Shown here piece after piece: positions 18,747-28,637 of a stretch of 64,000 bases of DNA (positions are counted from its first letter, which is position 1; each line of letters begins with the position of its first letter). Source of the stretch: Dehalococcoidia bacterium (GTDB taxonomy: Bacteria; Chloroflexota; Dehalococcoidia; Lucifugimonadales; JAGWBF01). Below the pieces are notes generated by a model that saw only the letters and a list, made by a program, of their open reading frames with translations, made no database searches and was not told the DNA's origin. The stretch is taken from assembly GCA_021295955.1 (NCBI GenBank), contig JAGWBJ010000006.1, forward strand, positions 19,016-83,015, written 5' to 3'. A program made the translations under genes and the position numbers.

Positions 18747-20522
18747 ATGATGGCGTTATACAGGCTGTTCAATGCCAGGCTCCTGGTCGGGATATCGCTT
18801 TTGGTGCTGCTGGTGGCGTCCGCAGCCTGCGGAGGCGAAGATCCAACGGCGACAGTGGCGCCCACCGCCGTCGTACCCGCTACCGTCGCACCCGCTACCG
18901 TTGCTCCTACGGCCATGGCGGAGCCAACTACCCAGCCGCCCGCCGACGGGATGGACAGGGGCCAGCTCAACATTGCCCTCAAGGAGATCGGCATCTTCAA
19001 TGCCAATCCCGGCACGGCGCAATACCCGGGCCGCTCCTGGATACAGACGGCGGGCTTCGAGGGGCTGAGTACCCTCGACATAGAGCGCGTGATCAGGCCC
19101 CAGCTCGCCAAGGAGTGGAGCTTCTCCGGCGACGGCCTGATGTGGACCATCGAGCTGCAGGAGGGAGTCCAGTTCCATCAGGGCTACGGGGAGATGACCG
19201 CCGAAGACGTCATCTACTCCGCACATCTCCAGGCGCGGGATGGGGCCCGCGGACCCCCTCAAGGCAGGATAATAAACTGGGTGGAAGGGGCCAAGGCCCT
19301 GGACTCCCACACCATCGAGCTGACCACCCCGAAGCCCCAGTGGGACGTGATCCACTGGTGGATGACTCCTACGGGGTCTTCGGCATGGGTCATCAGCAAG
19401 ACACAGGCGGACCAGGGCGGGGAGGAGGCGCTGGAGAGCAACGGGGCGGGCACAGGACCCTGGGAGATCGTGGAGGCCATTCCCGCCCAGTTCATGCGGT
19501 GGAAGGCCGTCGAGGACCACTGGCGCAAGACCCCGGAGTTCAGCGAGCTGGTCCTGCACGAGATCGGCGAAGAGTCCACCCGGGTGGCCAATTTCCAGAC
19601 CGGCAAGGTGGATACCATGGCCATGGGGTTCGACTCGATTCCCGCGGTGGAGAACGTGGAGGGCACCAAGTTCATGGTGCAGAGGGGCGTGGGGGCAAGC
19701 TCCATCTACATGTTGGGACAGTACTACAGGGGGTGGGGCACACCCGATCAGCTCCCCTACTACAATCCCGACCTCCCCTGGGTCGCCAGCGACCCGGACC
19801 TGGACTCCGAAGGGTGGGAGCGCGCCAAGAAGGTCCGCCAGGCCATGAGCCTGGCCATCGACCGTCAGCTCATCATCGACACGGTGCTTGGCGGATACGC
19901 CTCCCAGATTCCCGCCATGTGGTGGGCCCCCTTTGGGGGATCGGAGACAAGGAATACCTTCCAGTGGGAGTCGCACTGGACGTGGGAGCACGACCCGGAG
20001 CGCGCCAGAGAGCTCCTGGCTGAGGCAGGCTATCCCGACGGCTTCGAGGTGACGATTACACCGGCCATTCGCGGCGCACCCGGCGAGGTGGAGGCCTGCG
20101 AGGCCCTTCTGCCCATGTTCGAGGAGGTTGGGATCAAGGCCAAGTTCCAGAGGCTGCCCTACTCCGCCCTGAGCGCCCAGTACAGGGCATACGAGGTGGA
20201 CGGAATAACCTGCCACGCGTCCCACCCCTTCGTGAACCCCCTGATGGGATACGCCCAGGTCGTCAAGGGAGTGGTCGGGTACGACATCCCGTGGCTCTGG
20301 GAGAAGATCGACGAGGCAAACGCCACCTTCGACGAGACCACGCGGGTAGACATGACCTACGAGATAGCGGAGTGGATATGGGATGACGCAATGGACATTG
20401 CCCTCTACTACGTGGACTACGTCTACCCCCTGGGGCCGCGAATCGATGAGTGGACCGAGCACCTGAAGTACGCCGACGCCCGCCTCATGAGCGGACTCGA
20501 ATACATACCCCACCGGAGGTAG
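18747..20522 (+). CDS. ABC transporter substrate-binding lipoprotein (peptide/nickel family 5)
   Basis: Signal with lipobox LLVASAAC; Ala/Thr/Pro linker; RPQLAKEWSFSGDGLMWTIELQEGVQFHQGYGEMTAEDVIYS. Confidence 0.92.
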   Translation: MMALYRLFNARLLVGISLLVLLVASAACGGEDPTATVAPTAVVPATVAPATVAPTAMAEPTTQPPADGMDRGQLNIALKEIGIFNANPGTAQYPGRSWIQTAGFEGLSTLDIERVIRPQLAKEWSFSGDGLMWTIELQEGVQFHQGYGEMTAEDVIYSAHLQARDGARGPPQGRIINWVEGAKALDSHTIELTTPKPQWDVIHWWMTPTGSSAWVISKTQADQGGEEALESNGAGTGPWEIVEAIPAQFMRWKAVEDHWRKTPEFSELVLHEIGEESTRVANFQTGKVDTMAMGFDSIPAVENVEGTKFMVQRGVGASSIYMLGQYYRGWGTPDQLPYYNPDLPWVASDPDLDSEGWERAKKVRQAMSLAIDRQLIIDTVLGGYASQIPAMWWAPFGGSETRNTFQWESHWTWEHDPERARELLAEAGYPDGFEVTITPAIRGAPGEVEACEALLPMFEEVGIKAKFQRLPYSALSAQYRAYEVDGITCHASHPFVNPLMGYAQVVKGVVGYDIPWLWEKIDEANATFDETTRVDMTYEIAEWIWDDAMDIALYYVDYVYPLGPRIDEWTEHLKYADARLMSGLEYIPHRR

Positions 20523-20709
20523 CCGGGCCATACGAGGGGCGTCGAGTACACATGGCAGACGCGCCCGCCGCCAGGCAGCCGTCGCCGCGGACGATGCGAG
20601 GGAGTCCGGCCCGCACGCGGGAAAGGGCTCCTTCGCCGGCCCCGGCGCCGGTATGGCGCCGTAGAGGTCCCTTGCTGGAAGACTGTTGGATGCCGGGAGG
20701 ATATATGCC

Positions 20710-21270
20710 ATGACGAGAACAGTGCGGCTAAAAGTCGAACCCATGACGGCGGAGTCCTTCAGCCCGTACGGCGAGGTGTGGGACGCCAGGGAGCACCCCG
20801 CCGACCACCGCCAGTCGTTCCAGGTGGCCTACGACCCCGAGGGTAAGCCCACGGGCTCGGTGATGTGGCAGCCGTACCAGACATTGACCTTTACGAAGCT
20901 GGAGCGGCATTTCCACGCCACCCACGTGTTCATCCCTCTGAGCGGCTCCCTGGCGGCTGTGGCCGTCGCCCTGGGGACGGACGAGAACGACCCCAACTCA
21001 ATCCCCGACCCCGACGACGTGCGGGCGTTCCTCATCGACGGCACCAAGGGGTTCTGCTACAAGAGGGCTACGTGGCACTCCCTGGACCGCTACATACTGA
21101 ACCCCCCGGGGACCACCTTCATAACCTTCAACAACTCCCCCAACCCCACCCAGACCGTGGACTATATGGATGGGTACAGCCTGACCCACACGGACCTGAG
21201 CACGGATACCAACCCCACGCGTCTGGAGATGAAGGATGCCACAGGAGTGACCTTTGAGATCGCCCTCTAG
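20710..21270 (+). CDS. Ureidoglycolate lyase (AllA)-like protein
   Basis: MTAESFSPYGEVWDA...RHFHATHVFIPLSG...FLIDGTKGFCYKRATWHSLDRYIL. Confidence 0.75.
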   Translation: MTRTVRLKVEPMTAESFSPYGEVWDAREHPADHRQSFQVAYDPEGKPTGSVMWQPYQTLTFTKLERHFHATHVFIPLSGSLAAVAVALGTDENDPNSIPDPDDVRAFLIDGTKGFCYKRATWHSLDRYILNPPGTTFITFNNSPNPTQTVDYMDGYSLTHTDLSTDTNPTRLEMKDATGVTFEIAL

Positions 21271-21272
21271 CT

Positions 21273-21773
21273 TTGACCGCCTGGTGGCAATCATCTAGCA
21301 CCACGGGGGATGTATTGGGCGGCGTCCAATCTGTCCTTGCCCTTGGCGGACGCGTCGGACTCGCAGTCGGCCTGGCTCTCGTGCTCAGCATGTTGGGGGT
21401 CGCGCTGGGGTGGGGCCTGTTCATCTTCTCCGGCGCAGTCTCCAAGACCACCATGCTATGGCTCGTGACGTCGGGCGCAGGCTTGGGGGCCGGACTGGGC
21501 GCCGTATTTCCATGGCTGCGGGTCGACGGCAACCCCGTCCCGGTTATCCTGGCTACGGTCTTAGTGGCGGTGCTGGCGGGCTTGGGCGGCGCCTGGGGCG
21601 GGTACCAGTACTCGGGGGACCGTGAGGTCGCCTGCTGCACCAAGCCCGACATCGGGCCCTTTACCTACGCGGCCTTCGGAGCGGTGGCCATGGCCAACGG
21701 CGCGGCCATCCTCTGCAGGATCGCCCACGAGGGCATAGCCGGCCGGCGGCGGCCGGTGTCGAGGCAGCCTTGA
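21273..21773 (+). CDS. Hypothetical integral membrane protein
   Basis: Multiple hydrophobic stretches; TTG start; sits within the co-oriented cluster. Confidence 0.55.
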   Translation: MTAWWQSSSTTGDVLGGVQSVLALGGRVGLAVGLALVLSMLGVALGWGLFIFSGAVSKTTMLWLVTSGAGLGAGLGAVFPWLRVDGNPVPVILATVLVAVLAGLGGAWGGYQYSGDREVACCTKPDIGPFTYAAFGAVAMANGAAILCRIAHEGIAGRRRPVSRQP

Positions 21774-21815
21774 CGGCCCATTCGTGCTCCTATTCGTGCT
21801 AAGGTAGTCCCGTAT

Positions 21816-22739
21816 ATGCAAAGGTTCCTGTTGAGACGGCTGATAACCACGCTGGTGACCCTGCTGGCGGTGTCGTTGATCGTCTTCGCCATGGCCCGGG
21901 TATCCGGCGACCCCAGGGACCTGCTCATAGACGACACACAGGTGGGCGACGTGGAGCTGTTCGAGGCGCTGGGACGGGAGCTCGGGCTGGACAAACCCTA
22001 CTACCAGCAGTACGGGATCTTCTTGAAGGACCTGCTGCAGGGAGACCTTGGCCAGTCGGTCAAAGAGCAGCGGCCCGTGCTCGACGCCATAAAGGAGCGC
22101 ATAGGCAACACCCTCGCGCTGGGCCTGGCCGCTTTCGCATTCTCCGTTCTGGCGGGCGTGCCCCTGGGCATTCTATCGTCAGTGAAGCGCGGCAGCTTTC
22201 TGGACCAGTTCAGCAAGGTGGTGGCCCTGATAGGCCAATCGGCCCCCCCTTTCTGGCTGGGCATCATGTTCATATTCTTCTTCGCCGTAAGGCTGGGATG
22301 GACCCCTCCCTCCGGGCACCAGGAGTGGAACAGCATCATCCTTCCCGCCGTCACCCTGGGGTGGTTCTTCGTGGCGGCCAACCTGCGCCTCGTGCGCTCG
22401 GCCATGCTGGACGTCCTGGACTCGGAGTACATCAAGCTGGCGCGGGCCAAAGGGGTCACCAGGAACAGCATAATCTGGAAGCACGCCCTTAAGAACGCCC
22501 TGATTCCGCCGCTGACTTTCGCCGGCGTCTCCCTGGGCAACCTGGTGACGGGCTCCCTCGTAACCGAGACGGTCTTTGCCTGGCCCGGCCTGGGGCAGGC
22601 AGCCATACAGTCGGTCTGGAGCAACGACTACCCCATGCTCCAAGGCGTGGTCATCATCTTCACCCTGATGTACGTGGGAGCCGCCCTCCTCGTGGACGTG
22701 CTTTACGCCTACCTCGACCCCAGGATCCGGTACGCATGA
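21816..22739 (+). CDS. ABC transporter permease (DppB/OppB family)
   Basis: MQRFLLRRLITTLVTLLAVSLIVFAMARVSGDP...LGLDKPYYQQYGIFLKDLLQGDLGQSV. Confidence 0.95.
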   Translation: MQRFLLRRLITTLVTLLAVSLIVFAMARVSGDPRDLLIDDTQVGDVELFEALGRELGLDKPYYQQYGIFLKDLLQGDLGQSVKEQRPVLDAIKERIGNTLALGLAAFAFSVLAGVPLGILSSVKRGSFLDQFSKVVALIGQSAPPFWLGIMFIFFFAVRLGWTPPSGHQEWNSIILPAVTLGWFFVAANLRLVRSAMLDVLDSEYIKLARAKGVTRNSIIWKHALKNALIPPLTFAGVSLGNLVTGSLVTETVFAWPGLGQAAIQSVWSNDYPMLQGVVIIFTLMYVGAALLVDVLYAYLDPRIRYA

Positions 22740-22756
22740 CGGGAGCGGAGAGGTAG

Positions 22757-23791
22757 ATGGCGGTCAGCCCCGTCGCATCTCCCGTGGCGCAAGCGGTCCG
22801 CCTCCGGGTGGGACGGACCCTCCGGGCCATGCGGCGGCTGCCCGTGTTGCCGTCCCTGCTCCTCGCCCTCGTGGTGGTCACCGGCATTACCGCGCCGTGG
22901 ATAGCCCCCCACAGCCCGACCCTGGGGCAGCTTCCCGACAGAAACCTGCCCCCGGCGTGGTCCGGGCCTGAGACCACCGTAAAGACGGTGGTGGAGGAGG
23001 TGGAGGTTGGGCGTGCCCATAGGCAGATCACCCTGGAAAAGGCCCGGGAGTTAAGACCCGACGCCGCGTTGGGTGAAGGGGTCGAGGTGGTATCCAGACT
23101 GGGAGGCAGCACCAAGCACCTGCTGGGCACGGACCACCTGGGCCGGGACCTGCTGAGCAGGATTATCCACGGCGCCCGGATCTCCCTCATCGTGGCCGCT
23201 GTAACCCTGGGAATCGGGGGGGCCATAGGGACGGTGCTGGGCCTCCTGGCAGGGTGGTACGGCGGGTGGATCGACGAGCTGATCATGCGGCTGGTCGACC
23301 TCCTGCTGGCACTGCCGCTGATACTGGTGGCGTTGGTCATGGTGCTGGTCTTGGGCCAGACCCTTTCCATAATCGTGGTGGTCCTGGCGCTGTGGATATG
23401 GCCGCGGTTCGCGAGAATGGTGCGCGGCGACGTGCTGACCCTCAAGACCATGGACTACGTGGCCCTGGCCCGGGTGGCCGGAGCATCCACCTGGCGTGTG
23501 CTGTTCGTCCACCTTTTCCCGGGCACCATCAACACCCTGATAATAGTGGCCACGCTCCAGGTGGGAACGGTTATACTGGTGGAGGCTACCCTGAGCTTCC
23601 TGGGCGCGGGAGTGCCGCCTCCGACGCCCGCTTGGGGCTCCATGGTCGCCGACGGCAGGGACAAGCTGGCCGCCGCATGGTGGATATCCACCATGCCGGG
23701 CTTGGCCATCGTGCTCACGGTCATGTCCCTCAACCTGTTCGGCGACTGGCTCAGAGACACCCTGGACCCGAAGCTGCGGCAGGTGGAGTAG
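22757..23791 (+). CDS. ABC transporter permease (DppC/OppC family)
   Basis: HLLGTDHLGRDLLSRIIHGARISLIV...ATLSFLGAGVPPPTPAWGSM. Confidence 0.95.
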   Translation: MAVSPVASPVAQAVRLRVGRTLRAMRRLPVLPSLLLALVVVTGITAPWIAPHSPTLGQLPDRNLPPAWSGPETTVKTVVEEVEVGRAHRQITLEKARELRPDAALGEGVEVVSRLGGSTKHLLGTDHLGRDLLSRIIHGARISLIVAAVTLGIGGAIGTVLGLLAGWYGGWIDELIMRLVDLLLALPLILVALVMVLVLGQTLSIIVVVLALWIWPRFARMVRGDVLTLKTMDYVALARVAGASTWRVLFVHLFPGTINTLIIVATLQVGTVILVEATLSFLGAGVPPPTPAWGSMVADGRDKLAAAWWISTMPGLAIVLTVMSLNLFGDWLRDTLDPKLRQVE

Positions 23792-23845
23792 CCGGTGGCC
23801 GTCGCGCCGGCAACCCCACCGGAGAAGGCCCTGTAGGGAGCGTCG

Positions 23846-24835
23846 ATGGAGAAGGCCCCGACACGCGACGACGTCGTCCTGGACGTGGTGGACCTGCGCA
23901 CCCACTTTCAGACCCGCTGGGGGACGGTGAAGGCGGTCGACGGAGTCAGCTTCGATCTCCGGCGGGGTGAGACCCTGGGAATCGTGGGAGAGTCAGGCTG
24001 CGGCAAGTCCGTTACCGTCCTCTCCCTGATGCGTCTGGTCCCATCCCCTCCCGGCCGCATCGTGGGCGGGCGGGTCAACCTGGACGGCCAGGACATCCTC
24101 CGGCTCTCGGACAAGGAGATGGACGGGGTCCGCGGCAGCAAGATGGGAATCATCCTTCAGGACCCGATGACGTCCCTCAACCCGGTGTTCTCCATCGGCG
24201 AGCAGGTCATGGAGGCCATCAGGATACACCAGGACATACCCAAGAAGAGCGTGCTGGACAGGGCCCTGGACGTGCTGCGGAAGGTGGGAATATCCGCCGT
24301 GGGCCAGCGGGTGAAGGACTACCCCCATCAGATGAGCGGAGGGATGCGCCAGAGGATAGTGGGGGCGATAGGAATATCCTGCCAGCCCCTGGTGCTCATC
24401 GCCGACGAGCCGACCACCTCCCTGGACGTGACCATTCAGGCCCAGTACCTCAGACTCTTGAACGATCTGCAACGGGAGTTCGACCTGGGACTGATCTTCA
24501 TCACCCATGACTTCGGCATAGTGGCCAAGACGTGCGACCGGGTGGCCGTGATGTACGCCGGAAAGATCGTGGAGATCGGCGACGTACGGGACCTGTTCAA
24601 CAACCCGGCCCATCCCTATACCCAGGCCCTGTTGGCCTCGGTGCCCAAGATGGAGGAAGACGTACAGCGGCTCTATGCCATCGAGGGGCAGCCGCCCACC
24701 CTTCACGACCTGCCTCCGGGCTGCCCATTCGCCCCCCGGTGCGCCCAGGTGATGGACCGCTGCTACGAAGAGTACCCCCCACAGTTCAGGGTGAGCGAGA
24801 CCCACGCCTCCAACTGCTGGACGCTGGCCCCATGA
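23846..24835 (+). CDS. ABC transporter ATP-binding protein (DppD/OppD family)
   Basis: Walker A GESGCGKS, signature QMSGGMRQRI, Walker B LIADEPTTSLD, C-terminal oligopeptide motif CPFAPRC. Confidence 0.96.
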   Translation: MEKAPTRDDVVLDVVDLRTHFQTRWGTVKAVDGVSFDLRRGETLGIVGESGCGKSVTVLSLMRLVPSPPGRIVGGRVNLDGQDILRLSDKEMDGVRGSKMGIILQDPMTSLNPVFSIGEQVMEAIRIHQDIPKKSVLDRALDVLRKVGISAVGQRVKDYPHQMSGGMRQRIVGAIGISCQPLVLIADEPTTSLDVTIQAQYLRLLNDLQREFDLGLIFITHDFGIVAKTCDRVAVMYAGKIVEIGDVRDLFNNPAHPYTQALLASVPKMEEDVQRLYAIEGQPPTLHDLPPGCPFAPRCAQVMDRCYEEYPPQFRVSETHASNCWTLAP

Positions 24836-25833
24836 TGGACACGGACCAGGGAGGCAACGGACATGCCAGACCCGTGGTGCTGGAGGCCCGGAGCCTGAAG
24901 AAGCACTTCCCCGTCAACAAGGGCCTTCTCATCTCGAGAGTCGCGGGATGGATCAAGGCCGTCGACGGGGTCTCCTTCGAGCTGCGGGAGGGAGAGACCC
25001 TGGGAGTCGTGGGCGAGTCGGGGTGCGGCAAGAGCACGACGGCCAAGATGCTCCTGATGCTGGAGCGGCCCACCGAGGGCAGCATTCTGTTCCAGGGCGA
25101 GGACATTTACAAGGCCGGCGCCGCCCGCCTCAAGGAGTACCGCAGCTCGGTCCAAGCCGTCTTCCAGGACCCGTGGAGCTCCTTGAATCCGCGGATACGG
25201 GTCAAGGACATCATAGCCGAGCCGATGGTCATCAACTGGGGCCTCTCCCGGAAGGAGATACGCGAGCGGGTGGACAAGCTCCTCCTGGACGTGGGCCTCC
25301 ATCCCTATCACGCCGACCTGTATCCCCACGAGTTCAGCGGAGGCCAGAGGCAACGCCTTGCCATAGCCAGGAGCCTGGCCCTCAGCCCGCAGGTCATAGT
25401 GCTGGACGAGCCGGTCTCCGCCCTGGACGTATCCATAAGGGCCCAGATCATGAACCTGCTCATAGACCTGCAGGGCGAATACAACGTGAGCTACGTTCTG
25501 ATCGCCCACAACCTGGCGACGGTCAGGTACATGTGCCACTGGGTGGCGGTAATGTACCTTGGGCAGATAGTGGAGCTGGCCGAGGGGCGGGAGCTCTTCG
25601 ACAATCCCCTGCACCCCTACACCAAGGCCCTCATGTCGGCCGCGCTGCCCTCCCACCCGGACATCGAACGGGAGGAGATAATTCTGACCGGAGAGGTGCC
25701 CTCTCCCGTGGACCCACCCTCGGGCTGCCGGTTCCATCCCCGCTGCCCGTCGGTGATGGACCGGTGCTCGGTGGAAGAGCCGGTGATGCGGGAGGTGGCC
25801 CCCAGGCACCTGGTGTCCTGCCACCTGTACTGA
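24832..25833 (+). CDS. ABC transporter ATP-binding protein (DppF/OppF family)
   Basis: GESGCGKSTTAK, FSGGQRQRLAIARSLAL, VLDEPVSALD; ATG overlaps the preceding stop (ATGA). Confidence 0.96.
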   Translation: MMDTDQGGNGHARPVVLEARSLKKHFPVNKGLLISRVAGWIKAVDGVSFELREGETLGVVGESGCGKSTTAKMLLMLERPTEGSILFQGEDIYKAGAARLKEYRSSVQAVFQDPWSSLNPRIRVKDIIAEPMVINWGLSRKEIRERVDKLLLDVGLHPYHADLYPHEFSGGQRQRLAIARSLALSPQVIVLDEPVSALDVSIRAQIMNLLIDLQGEYNVSYVLIAHNLATVRYMCHWVAVMYLGQIVELAEGRELFDNPLHPYTKALMSAALPSHPDIEREEIILTGEVPSPVDPPSGCRFHPRCPSVMDRCSVEEPVMREVAPRHLVSCHLY

Positions 25834-25864
25834 CCGGGAAGCACCCGAGTCCGGCCACGCAGTC

Positions 25865-27157
25865 ATGTCCTTAAGAAGCACCCGAGCCCAAGCCAAGGCC
25901 GCCCGACCCTCCGGTCCAAGGGCCCAACCCTCCGGTCCAGGGGCCCAACCCTCCGGTGCGTGGGAGCGACGGTACGACATAGACGTGCCTCTCCAGCTCC
26001 AGTCGACGCCGGGCAACCCCATGAACCCCCGGGAGGTCCTGCAGTACATCTCCGCCTCGCCGGAGCCCGACTTTCACAACACGGTGGTCTTCCGCCGGCT
26101 GGCCCTGTGGCGTGAGAGATACGATGCTTTGCAGGGGGAGGCGGAGGAGGAGTTCCGCTCGGAGCTGGAGGAGCTGCGCCGGGCCGTCGCCTCGGACCTG
26201 GAGCAGGAAGTTGCTCCGGACCGGGACCCCGGCCCCGACCTGGCGCCCCAGGTCAAGGAGCGGGCGTCGCGCCTCGGATTCGCCATGACAGGCGTCGTCC
26301 GGTTCGACAGGAAGTGGGTGTCGCCCGAATACCGGAAGCACGTCCGCTTCAACAACCTGGTGGTGGCGCTCTCGGAGGTGCCCGCGGCTGCGATGGACTC
26401 TGTCCCCTCCAGGGAGTCGTACCTCGCCGCCTTCCGGGCCGAGCTCGCCTCCGGCAAACGCGCCCTCGCCATGGGGGACTTCCTCCGCGGCAAGGGCTAC
26501 CCGGTCCAGTACGTCTACGTCCCCTTGGCGGGGCGCAGTCTGGCCCTGGTCCACCCGTACGCGGTGGAGGCTGGCCTGGGACAGATGGGGGCCAACGGCC
26601 AGCTCCTGTCCCCCGTGGAGGGCAGCCGCAGCACCTTGGTGATGCTCTCCACCGATGCCCCCATGTCCTACGACAAGCCCGTCGACTACGGGATCAACCG
26701 GCTGTGCGAAGAGTGTCGCATCTGCGTGGAGCGCTGTCCGGGCAGGGCCCTCTCGGAGGTGAAGGTAAACTGGAGAGGGGTGCACAAGCACAAGATCAAC
26801 TCGGACCGATGCCTGTCCATGGTGGCGCGCTACTCGGGCTGCAACGTCTGCACCAAGGTGTGTCCGGTGCAGAAGTACGGGCTGGCGGAGGTGATGGACC
26901 ACTACCGCGGCAGCGGGGGTCAGGTCTTGGGCAAGGGCGCCGAGGAGCTGGAGGGCTACGCCATGGACGGCAAGGGCTTTCAAGGCCCGGCCCGCCGGCC
27001 CCGGTTCGGCGTTGCCGACGGAGCGAAGGGGTTCATGGCCATGGCCGACAAGTGGGGCGTGCCCGTACCCTCCACTTCTGCCTCCGAAGCCCGGGCCTAC
27101 TGGGTAGGCCGGCGGGTCCGAAAGACGGGCAAGAATGACGGAGCGACTATGATGTGA
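25865..27157 (+). CDS. Reductive dehalogenase/QueG-like double 4Fe-4S protein
   Basis: AGLGQMGANGQLLSP...CEECRICVERCPGRAL...CNVCTKVCPVQKYG; RdhA-like arrangement, no Tat signal. Confidence 0.8.
   Translation: MSLRSTRAQAKAARPSGPRAQPSGPGAQPSGAWERRYDIDVPLQLQSTPGNPMNPREVLQYISASPEPDFHNTVVFRRLALWRERYDALQGEAEEEFRSELEELRRAVASDLEQEVAPDRDPGPDLAPQVKERASRLGFAMTGVVRFDRKWVSPEYRKHVRFNNLVVALSEVPAAAMDSVPSRESYLAAFRAELASGKRALAMGDFLRGKGYPVQYVYVPLAGRSLALVHPYAVEAGLGQMGANGQLLSPVEGSRSTLVMLSTDAPMSYDKPVDYGINRLCEECRICVERCPGRALSEVKVNWRGVHKHKINSDRCLSMVARYSGCNVCTKVCPVQKYGLAEVMDHYRGSGGQVLGKGAEELEGYAMDGKGFQGPARRPRFGVADGAKGFMAMADKWGVPVPSTSASEARAYWVGRRVRKTGKNDGATMM
25907..25957. repeat. 21-bp tandem repeat (about 2.4 copies) in the 5' coding region
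   Basis: CCCTCCGGTCCARGGGCCCAA repeated; encodes PSGPRAQPSGPGAQPSG. Confidence 0.9.
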
Positions 27158-27230
27158 CAGGGGCGCCGGTGTCTCCATGCGGCTCCCTTGGCGGCGCCGC
27201 TCGACCCGCCCGAAATCCCGGAGAAGGAGG

Positions 27231-28514
27231 ATGAGCATGGCAACGAGGACTGGAACCCAAAAGCCGAAGGCGCGGTCCCGCAGGGTAGCGGTGCGGAACG
27301 CCCTCAACGAGGCCACCGACTCGATCAAGGTACCCGCCTCTTTGAAGAGCGTGCCGGGAGTACCATTGGACCGGAAGGTGGTCCGCTTCTTCGCCAAGGA
27401 CTATCCCGAAAACAGCTTCTGGGATACGGACGTGTACCGGCACTCGGTGGCATGGTCCGAGAAGCTCAAGCCCCAGCACTCGGAGCTCGCCAAGGACAAG
27501 TTCATAGGGGAGATACGGCGGATCAAGGAGACCATCTGGGACTACGAGGAGCTGCCCGTGGGCGAGGTGCGGGACGACTCTCCCGACCTGACCCAGGCCG
27601 TCCGCCGGCAGGCCCACGATCTGGGTATGACCATGCTGGGCATCACCAGGTTCGATCGAGCATGGGTCAACGCCGAGAGCAAGGGGGATGCCAAGTTCCG
27701 GACGGCCATCGTCGGGATGCTGGAGCAGCCGTGGGACATCACCCAGGAGATGCCCTCCATAGCCAGCTTCGAAGGGTACTACGAGACCCAGCTGGAGATC
27801 AGCCGCCAGGGGATCGCCCTGGCGGACTTCATACGGTCCAAAGGATATCCCGTCCAGTTCGCCTACGTGACCTTTACGGGCCGCAACATGGCCCCCGCCC
27901 TTCCCTACGCGGTGCAGGCGGGGCTGGGGCAGATGGGGGCCAACGGCCAGCTCCTGACACCCATCGGCAGCCGATGCCGTTTCGTGCTGATGACCACCGA
28001 CGCCCCCCTGAAGTACGACAGGCCGGTGGACTACGGCGTCAACGAGCTGTGCGGCAAGTGCCTCGTCTGCGTGCGCCGGTGTCCCGGAAGGGCGCTGCCC
28101 AAGGAGCGGGTATGGTGGCGGGGCGTCTACAAGTACAAGACCGACGCCGAAAGGTGCCTGCCCATGCCCGCCCAGTTCAACGGCTGCGGCATCTGCATGA
28201 AGGTGTGCCCGGTCCAGAAGTACGGGCTCAAAGAGGTCGTCGAGCACTTCGGGGAAACGGGGAAGGTGCTGGGCAAGGGGACCGACGAGCTGGAGGGATA
28301 CACCCTGGGCAACAAGGGATACTGGCCGGCGGGCCGCCTGCCGCGCTTCACCGTCAAGGAGGGCAGCAAGGGCATGATGGCCATGGCCAAGGCCCTCCGC
28401 ATCGACATCGACAACCTGGTGACCGACAACGAGCAGGTGCTGGCCACCTACGGCCGCCGCCGCGGAGACGTATCGGCCACGGACGACGAGGGAGTGGAGC
28501 GCATAGACGAGTAG
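27231..28514 (+). CDS. Reductive dehalogenase/QueG-like double 4Fe-4S protein (tandem paralogue)
   Basis: AGLGQMGANGQLLTP...CGKCLVCVRRCPGRALPKERVWWRGVYKYK...CGICMKVCPVQKYG; internal ATG chosen. Confidence 0.8.
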   Translation: MSMATRTGTQKPKARSRRVAVRNALNEATDSIKVPASLKSVPGVPLDRKVVRFFAKDYPENSFWDTDVYRHSVAWSEKLKPQHSELAKDKFIGEIRRIKETIWDYEELPVGEVRDDSPDLTQAVRRQAHDLGMTMLGITRFDRAWVNAESKGDAKFRTAIVGMLEQPWDITQEMPSIASFEGYYETQLEISRQGIALADFIRSKGYPVQFAYVTFTGRNMAPALPYAVQAGLGQMGANGQLLTPIGSRCRFVLMTTDAPLKYDRPVDYGVNELCGKCLVCVRRCPGRALPKERVWWRGVYKYKTDAERCLPMPAQFNGCGICMKVCPVQKYGLKEVVEHFGETGKVLGKGTDELEGYTLGNKGYWPAGRLPRFTVKEGSKGMMAMAKALRIDIDNLVTDNEQVLATYGRRRGDVSATDDEGVERIDE

Positions 28515-28637
28515 CCCGGGTCTGGACGGCCTTCATCGAGCAGGCCGCTGTCCAGCCCCCGCATCAGCACATACGGCTTCCTGGGAATAACCGAATAGAA
28601 GATCGGCGTCTCGTTGCTTAAGAAACGGGGACACGGC

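Noticed and set aside
18756-20744. 662-aa - strand ORF
   Set aside because: Antisense of the substrate-binding protein gene.
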